Positions 7,427 through 10,378 of a DNA stretch of 10,378 bases are shown here, piece by piece; position 1 is the stretch's first letter, and the number at the start of each line of letters is the position of its first letter. The position numbers were made by a program, and so were the translations under genes. The notes beneath the pieces are model-generated. The model made no database searches and was not told the origin of the DNA. It worked only from the letters and a program-made list of their open reading frames with translations. The stretch is from JBFELO01 sp041552055 (GTDB lineage Bacteria > Acidobacteriota > Thermoanaerobaculia > Thermoanaerobaculales > Sulfomarinibacteraceae), in assembly GCA_041552055.1 (NCBI GenBank), contig JBFELO010000158.1, positions 1-10,378 on the forward strand. The letters are read 5' to 3'.

Positions 7427-7448
7427 CGGCAGGAGTGTGTCCCTGCCG
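7427..7448. promoter_or_regulatory. Perfect 7-8-7 inverted repeat at the transcription start, candidate XRE operator
   Basis: CGGCAGG (7427-7433), an 8-nt spacer and CCTGCCG (7442-7448) form a 22-bp dyad about 9 bp past the -10 box. XRE-family dimers typically bind dyads of this size and often repress their own promoter. Alternatively it is simply a hairpin at the 5' end of the mRNA. The dyad is seen directly; the binding is inference. Confidence 0.45.
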
Positions 7449-7489
7449 GCGGGAGATAGTACTACAGGCTGGAGAGAAACACCAAACGC

Positions 7490-7906
7490 ATGGCCAGCAA
7501 GGACCAAACCCCCGCGCCCAAGGCGGCGACGATAGGAAGTCGCCTCAGAAAGCTGCGCAAGGAACGGAGCCTCACCCAGGCAGAGCTGGCACGCCAGATT
7601 GGCATTCAGCAGTCGGATCTGTCGCGGATGGAAAAGGGTGAGTACCGGGTGTCGCTGGACAACCTGTTCAAGATCCTGTCGGTGTTTGATCTCCGGATCT
7701 CCGAGTTCTTCGCCGATCACCTCGAGCGTTCGCAACCCGCCCGGCAGCCCCTCAGCCAGCGCGACATGCAGATCCTGCACATGCTGCGCGAGCTGGGTCC
7801 CGACTCACGGCAGGAGATCGAGGAGTTCATCGAGTTCAAGGTGCGTCGTGAGCGCAGCGACCGCCGTGCCGCCGACGCCAGGAAGCCGACCGAGGCGGGC
7901 TCATGA
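7490..7906 (+). CDS. XRE-family (Cro/C1-type HTH) transcriptional regulator
   Basis: 138 aa, cytoplasmic. Residues ~16-70 form a typical HTH_3 domain: IGSRLRKLRKERSLTQAELA, then IGIQQSDLSRMEKGEYRVSL with the recognition helix around QQSDLSRMEKG, then LDNLFKILSVFDLRISEFF. The tail (~85-138) is a charged helical stretch (RDMQILHMLRELGPDSRQEI) with no known ligand domain and could serve dimerisation or partner contact. The ATG at 7490 has only a distant GGAGAG (7471-7476), suggesting modest translation. Its stop overlaps the start of the TPR gene (ATGA at 7903-7906), implying translational coupling. Function as a DNA-binding regulator is solid by family; autoregulation through the dyad at 7427-7448 and control of the operon are inference. 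Confidence 0.93.
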   Translation: MASKDQTPAPKAATIGSRLRKLRKERSLTQAELARQIGIQQSDLSRMEKGEYRVSLDNLFKILSVFDLRISEFFADHLERSQPARQPLSQRDMQILHMLRELGPDSRQEIEEFIEFKVRRERSDRRAADARKPTEAGS

Positions 7907-8805
7907 GAGAGCGCTTCGGCGAGCTGCAACGGCAGGCCGAACACGCGTTCGCCGGCGGCGACCTCGAGAACTCGCTCGAGCTGTTCGAGGCGGCCGAGTC
8001 TCTCGCGCGCACGCACGGCGACGTCGACCTGGCGGACCGCGCGTTCTGCAACCGGTGCGCGGTCCTGATCGAACTCGAGGCGGGACAGGAGCAGATCCCC
8101 GAGCTGAAACGGATCCTGCTCCGCAGTCAGGATGCGAAGACGCGGTACCTCGCGGCGTACTACACCGCCGAGGCGCTGCGCGGTGACGACCAGTTCGACA
8201 GGGCTCTCACCTATGCCCGTCGGGCGACCGAGCTCGCCGACGAGCTCGACGAAGGGCCGGCACGCGCGGCGAGCGCCAACCTGGTCGGCCTGATCGCGAT
8301 GCGTTGCTGCGAGTTCAGCGAGGCCGAGCGGGCTTTTGCGGACGCATTCAAGAACTACGACGGTGCCGGCGGCTACCACGAGATCATGGCCGCACAGGTC
8401 CAGGACAACCTCGGGTATGTCCACATGTGCAGCGGGCGGCTCCAGGAGGGCCTCCGCCTGTGCGAGGCAGCACGGCTTGCGTTCGACAACCTCGGGGCCA
8501 GGCACTACGTGTACGAGACCCTTCAGGATCTCTGCTACGGCTACATTCTGGACGACCAGCTCGAGCGGGCCGAACAATGCGGCGATGAGGCGTTTCAACT
8601 CGCGCTCGAGTTCGGCGACGAACTCATCGCGAAGAACTGTCTATTCCTGCTCAGCGAGATCGCGGTCCGGCGCGGCGACACCTTCCGTGCCCGCCGGTTC
8701 CTCCGCGAGCTCATCTCCCACTATCCGGACGTCGGTGTCAGTGACGAGATCGTCGAGGTGTTCCTCGCCACCGATCTGACCACCGTGGTCAACCTGAGGG
8801 GGTGA
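7903..8805 (+). CDS. Cytoplasmic tetratricopeptide-repeat (TPR) protein coupled to the XRE regulator
   Basis: 300 aa, no signal peptide or membrane segment. It is almost wholly helical, with about six TPR-like helix pairs near residues 5-38, 84-117, 124-157, 164-197, 205-238 and 246-278. Examples are AEHAFAGGDLENSLELFEAA, GLIAMRCCEFSEAERAFADA and LGYVHMCSGRLQEGLRLCEA. The start ATG overlaps the XRE stop (ATGA) and has GAGG about 8 nt upstream. TPR arrays bind peptides or proteins; in RRNPP-type regulators a TPR array fused to an XRE-like HTH senses secreted peptides. Here the two parts are separate neighbouring proteins, so a role as ligand-sensing or anti-regulator partner of the XRE protein is a fair inference, not shown. 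No catalytic motif is seen. The next gene begins 2 nt after the stop. Confidence 0.9.
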   Translation: MRERFGELQRQAEHAFAGGDLENSLELFEAAESLARTHGDVDLADRAFCNRCAVLIELEAGQEQIPELKRILLRSQDAKTRYLAAYYTAEALRGDDQFDRALTYARRATELADELDEGPARAASANLVGLIAMRCCEFSEAERAFADAFKNYDGAGGYHEIMAAQVQDNLGYVHMCSGRLQEGLRLCEAARLAFDNLGARHYVYETLQDLCYGYILDDQLERAEQCGDEAFQLALEFGDELIAKNCLFLLSEIAVRRGDTFRARRFLRELISHYPDVGVSDEIVEVFLATDLTTVVNLRG

Positions 8806-8807
8806 CG

Positions 8808-9803
8808 ATGAAACATTTTCGATTCATCGTCGCACTCGCCCTCACGGTCGGCTTCGCAGCGGTCGCGTCGGCCGCCGACATGACCCTGACGGAGTCGGGG
8901 GACCTGTACCGGCTGACCCTGGAAGAGGACGGGCTCATCGTCACCGCAACCATGTCCGACGAGTCGGTCGTCGAACTCTTGGTGCCCCAGACCGCCGGAA
9001 TCGTGACCCCCTCCTACCACGTCGGCGCGGACGAGAGCTCGGGGGCAGTGTTCGTGCTGTGGCAGGAGAATGAAGGCCCGGAGGCCACGGTCGTCTTCGC
9101 GAGTCACTCGGAGGGCACGTGGTACGGGCCGACTGTCCTCGCCGGCGGCGACGGTACCGCCGCGATCAATCCGCAGATGCTCCTGTTCCGCCACTCCAAG
9201 GTATTCGAGGCCGACGAGGAGGGCGAAGAGCCGATCGTGGTGGAGGACAGCATTCTCCACCTGGTGTGGTGGAGCTTCGAGGAGGCGATCGAGGATGGCG
9301 GTGCGGTCTACTCCTCGGTACCGGTCGACGACCTCGGCCTGCCGATCTTCGACGACGTCGACGTTCGGTCGCTGACCGACCTGCTCGCGTACGGGATCGC
9401 CTGCCCGGAGATCACCGACGCGGCTCGTCTTGCCCACCCTAGACTCTTCGTGGACCCGCAGAGCGGCAACCCGCACGTCTTTGCCACCGACATCGGACAG
9501 TGTCTTTTCCAGATCATCGAGCTCAAGTATCGGCCGCAGTTTGACTCGATCACCAAGCGCCGCCGTCGGGTGGTGATCTTCGGCCGCTCGCGAATGGCGC
9601 CCGTCCGCGCCGATCTCAAGCTCGCGACCGCCCGGGTCCAGGTCGGCCACAATCTTACCCTGGTGGTCTACTGGAACAAGGGTGACGCGGTCGACTACCT
9701 CAAGCTGACCGAGGAGGGCTGGACCGACATGCGGTCGCTCGCGCTCGGCGACGGCCTCGGCCTCCAGCGCGCGCTGGAGCTGATCGAGACCCTGACTCAC
9801 TAG
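8808..9803 (+). CDS. Secreted protein of unknown function, 331 aa, third gene of the XRE-TPR operon
   Basis: I chose the ATG at 8808 because GGGGG (8798-8802) stands 5 nt before it and it gives a clean signal peptide (MKHFRFIVALALTVGFAAVA, cleavage after ASA at ~22). A GTG at 8802 overlapping the TPR stop would add two residues only. The mature part resembles pieces of a sialidase/BNR-like propeller: GAVFVLWQENEG (~79-90), ATVVFASHSEGTWYGPTVLA (~93-112), SILHLVWWS (~148-156) and HPRLFVDPQSGNPHVFATD (~210-228). There is no complete Asp-box series and no recognisable catalytic residue set. Two cysteines (199 and 232) could pair. A basic run KRRRR (~250-254) is odd for an exported beta protein. 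Its place in the operon suggests it is the target or ligand of the XRE/TPR pair; this is inference. Confidence 0.9.
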   Translation: MKHFRFIVALALTVGFAAVASAADMTLTESGDLYRLTLEEDGLIVTATMSDESVVELLVPQTAGIVTPSYHVGADESSGAVFVLWQENEGPEATVVFASHSEGTWYGPTVLAGGDGTAAINPQMLLFRHSKVFEADEEGEEPIVVEDSILHLVWWSFEEAIEDGGAVYSSVPVDDLGLPIFDDVDVRSLTDLLAYGIACPEITDAARLAHPRLFVDPQSGNPHVFATDIGQCLFQIIELKYRPQFDSITKRRRRVVIFGRSRMAPVRADLKLATARVQVGHNLTLVVYWNKGDAVDYLKLTEEGWTDMRSLALGDGLGLQRALELIETLTH

Positions 9804-9826
9804 AGACCAGACCCAACTGAAACTCT

Positions 9827-9852
9827 CGCCCACCCTCGCGGGTGGGCGTTTT
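9827..9852 (+). terminator. Rho-independent terminator of the XRE-TPR operon
   Basis: A perfect 9-bp stem (CGCCCACCC with GGGTGGGCG), loop TCGC, then TTTT at 9849-9852. It starts 23 nt after the stop of the 331-aa secreted protein gene. It marks the end of the three-gene transcript. Confidence 0.93.
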
Positions 9853-10008
9853 CGTGGTGCCAATGAGCCGGAGCAGCTCCGTCGTGATCATTGTCGACCG
9901 ACCCTCGATGCCGGATGCTTGATGCTGAATTCTCCACCCGCCCGTCGTTAGCTTCTGGTCGCTCGATCCGCCCGCCCCCCCGTCCAGACTCCCGCCGTCA
10001 TGAGCAAG

Positions 10009-10130
10009 GAGCGAGCCGTGAGGCGAGCGACGAGTCGAGGATTCCCCGAAGCAAAAGCGTCGTTTCGATCGCGTGGTCGCTCCGGAGAGCTGGGGGGATC
10101 TCTCGACTCGCTCGCGTTGCTCGCTCGCTC
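10009..10130. repeat. Long imperfect inverted repeat (fold-back element)
   Basis: Two arms of about 39 nt (10009-10047 and 10092-10130) are reverse complements with a few mismatches and one indel; the cores GAGCGAGC/GCTCGCTC, GCGAGCG/CGCTCGC and AGTCGAG/CTCGACT match exactly. The 44-nt loop includes GAAGCAAAAGCG. The right arm, running into CGGGATGAC, resembles dispersed intergenic repeats I have seen in many environmental bacterial genomes, but I cannot check copy number here. It could be a REP-like or MITE-like element or a transcribed hairpin. Confidence 0.65.
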
Positions 10131-10151
10131 GGGATGACAAAAGCGGTGTGC

Positions 10152-10171
10152 GCGCGCAGCCCTCTGCGCGC
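10152..10171. repeat. Perfect 8-bp GC hairpin
   Basis: GCGCGCAG (10152-10159), loop CCCT, CTGCGCGC (10164-10171). No T-run follows on the plus strand, and none precedes it for the minus strand, so it is not a standard terminator. It lies 21 nt right of the fold-back element and may belong to the same repeat family. Confidence 0.55.
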
Positions 10172-10202
10172 CGGGAGCCGCTCGATCGGTCGGACCTGCG
10201 CA

Positions 10203-10340
10203 GCTTCGAAGCGCCCTCTCCCCGATGCGCTCCCCATGGGAGCCCGGCATGACGTTTCGAAGCCTCAACGCGAGATTGCTGCGGACTCGCGAGGTTTTCG
10301 TGGCTTCAACGCGACCTCTCCCGGACGCGCTCCCCGTGGT
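10203..10340. repeat. Pair of 38-nt direct repeats exactly 100 nt apart
   Basis: 10203-10240 and 10303-10340 align without gaps with 31 of 38 identical positions; both read GCTTC, then CCTCTCCC, then GCGCTCCCC. Between them, 10262-10274 repeats the first 13 nt of the second copy (11 of 13 identical), and a 6-bp inverted repeat CGCGAG/CTCGCG (10269-10274 and 10286-10291) is embedded. This looks like a degenerate repeat array rather than coding sequence. It is too diverged and irregular for a CRISPR. Confidence 0.6.
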
Positions 10341-10368
10341 TACTCGCGGCCTGCGGCCGCGGTGACCA
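10337..10368. repeat. Long hairpin with 14-bp stem at the right edge
   Basis: The inner stem CGCGGCC/GGCCGCG (10345-10351 and 10355-10361) with a TGC loop is perfect. An outer stem TGGTTAC/GTGACCA (10337-10343 and 10362-10368) continues it with one G-T wobble and a single bulged T at 10344. No T-run is visible in the ten bases that follow. It could be a terminator remnant, a structured RNA part or another repeat unit. Confidence 0.55.
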
Positions 10369-10378
10369 GCCGTCACCA

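Larger units (their letters stand above)
7255..7489. promoter_or_regulatory. Divergent intergenic control region between permease operon and XRE operon
   Basis: 235 bases separate the start codons of the two divergent operons. The plus-strand promoter is clear (listed separately). On the minus strand I see only a weak candidate (TTGGTG, 18 nt, TACTAT, with the -35 lying over the XRE start), so the permease promoter is unresolved. Three inverted repeats lie here: 7307-7335, 7427-7448 and the 8-bp palindrome TAGTACTA at 7457-7464. Shared control of both operons by the XRE regulator is possible but is inference. Confidence 0.5.
9853..10378. other. Repeat-rich intergenic region without a credible gene
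   Basis: About 525 bases to the right edge. Open frames here translate into arginine/serine-rich low-complexity chains, have no ribosome binding site and run across inverted repeats, so none is called. The stretch begins with a GATGC-rich segment (three copies within 9908-9924), followed by a long imperfect fold-back, a perfect hairpin, a pair of direct repeats 100 nt apart and a final long hairpin. It may contain the 3' end or control region of a gene beyond the edge, but nothing supports that directly. Confidence 0.6.

Noticed and set aside
7717..8598. 293-aa open frame on the minus strand across the XRE and TPR genes
   Set aside because: The plus-strand frames give clear HTH and TPR folds; the antisense frame gives no recognisable domain.
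7490..8805. A genuine RRNPP (Rap/Rgg/PlcR-type) quorum-sensing regulator with a peptide pheromone gene
   Set aside because: HTH and TPR are on separate proteins and no short secreted peptide gene lies nearby; the downstream exported product is 331 aa. Only the analogy is kept.
8721..9863. 380-aa open frame on the minus strand across the 331-aa secreted protein gene
   Set aside because: It is antisense to a well-supported gene, starts beyond the operon terminator, has a low-complexity charged translation and no start signals.
10203..10340. CRISPR array
   Set aside because: Only two diverged copies (82% identical) with no regular spacer structure and no cas genes in the window.
9948..10376. 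142-aa and 146-aa minus-strand frames at the right edge
   Set aside because: Their translations are arginine/serine-rich products of inverted repeats, without start signals or domains.

Overview
The window looks like chromosomal DNA from a high-GC, Gram-negative-type bacterium. The genes have a strong G/C bias at third codon positions. Start sites mostly carry GGAGG-like ribosome binding sites, and three promoters of the ordinary sigma-70 type (TTGAC-N17/18-TATRNT-like) can be read. Four of the seven genes encode proteins with clear Sec signal peptides, several of them beta-propeller or PKD-like. That mix recalls Acidobacteriota (Thermoanaerobaculia-like) environmental genomes, but no marker gene is present, so the assignment is an impression only.

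Layout, left to right. (1) 1-2435, minus strand: the N-terminal ~811 codons of a large secreted LVIVD/PKD-like protein that runs off the left edge, with a very good promoter (2455-2484). (2) 2436-2976: a non-coding gap with a hexanucleotide repeat, a fold-back and a palindrome, ending in the rho-independent terminator (2923-2949) of the next gene. (3) 2977-4473, minus: a single-gene unit for a 498-aa secreted protein of unknown function, with a strong promoter (4624-4653), a ~140-nt leader and its own terminator. (4) 4722-7254, minus: a probable two-gene operon, an ABC-2 type permease of the polysaccharide-export (Wzm/KpsM/TagG-like) type followed 22 nt later by a secreted seven-bladed FG-GAP propeller protein. 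(5) 7255-7489: a divergent control region with a good plus-strand promoter and inverted repeats. (6) 7490-9803, plus: a compact three-gene operon of an XRE-family regulator, a cytoplasmic TPR protein (ATGA overlap) and a secreted 331-aa protein (start 2 nt past the TPR stop codon), closed by a textbook terminator (9827-9852). (7) 9853-10378: no credible gene, but a dense cluster of fold-backs, direct repeats and hairpins.

The part that hangs together best as a possible new system is the XRE-TPR-secreted protein operon. Its DNA-binding and TPR parts, which in RRNPP-type regulators are one chain, are separate but translationally coupled proteins, and they are tied to an exported protein. A perfect 7-8-7 inverted repeat sits at the predicted transcription start and could be the regulator's own operator. 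It diverges from the transporter/propeller operon, so one control region may serve both. The function of the secreted proteins cannot be told from sequence alone.
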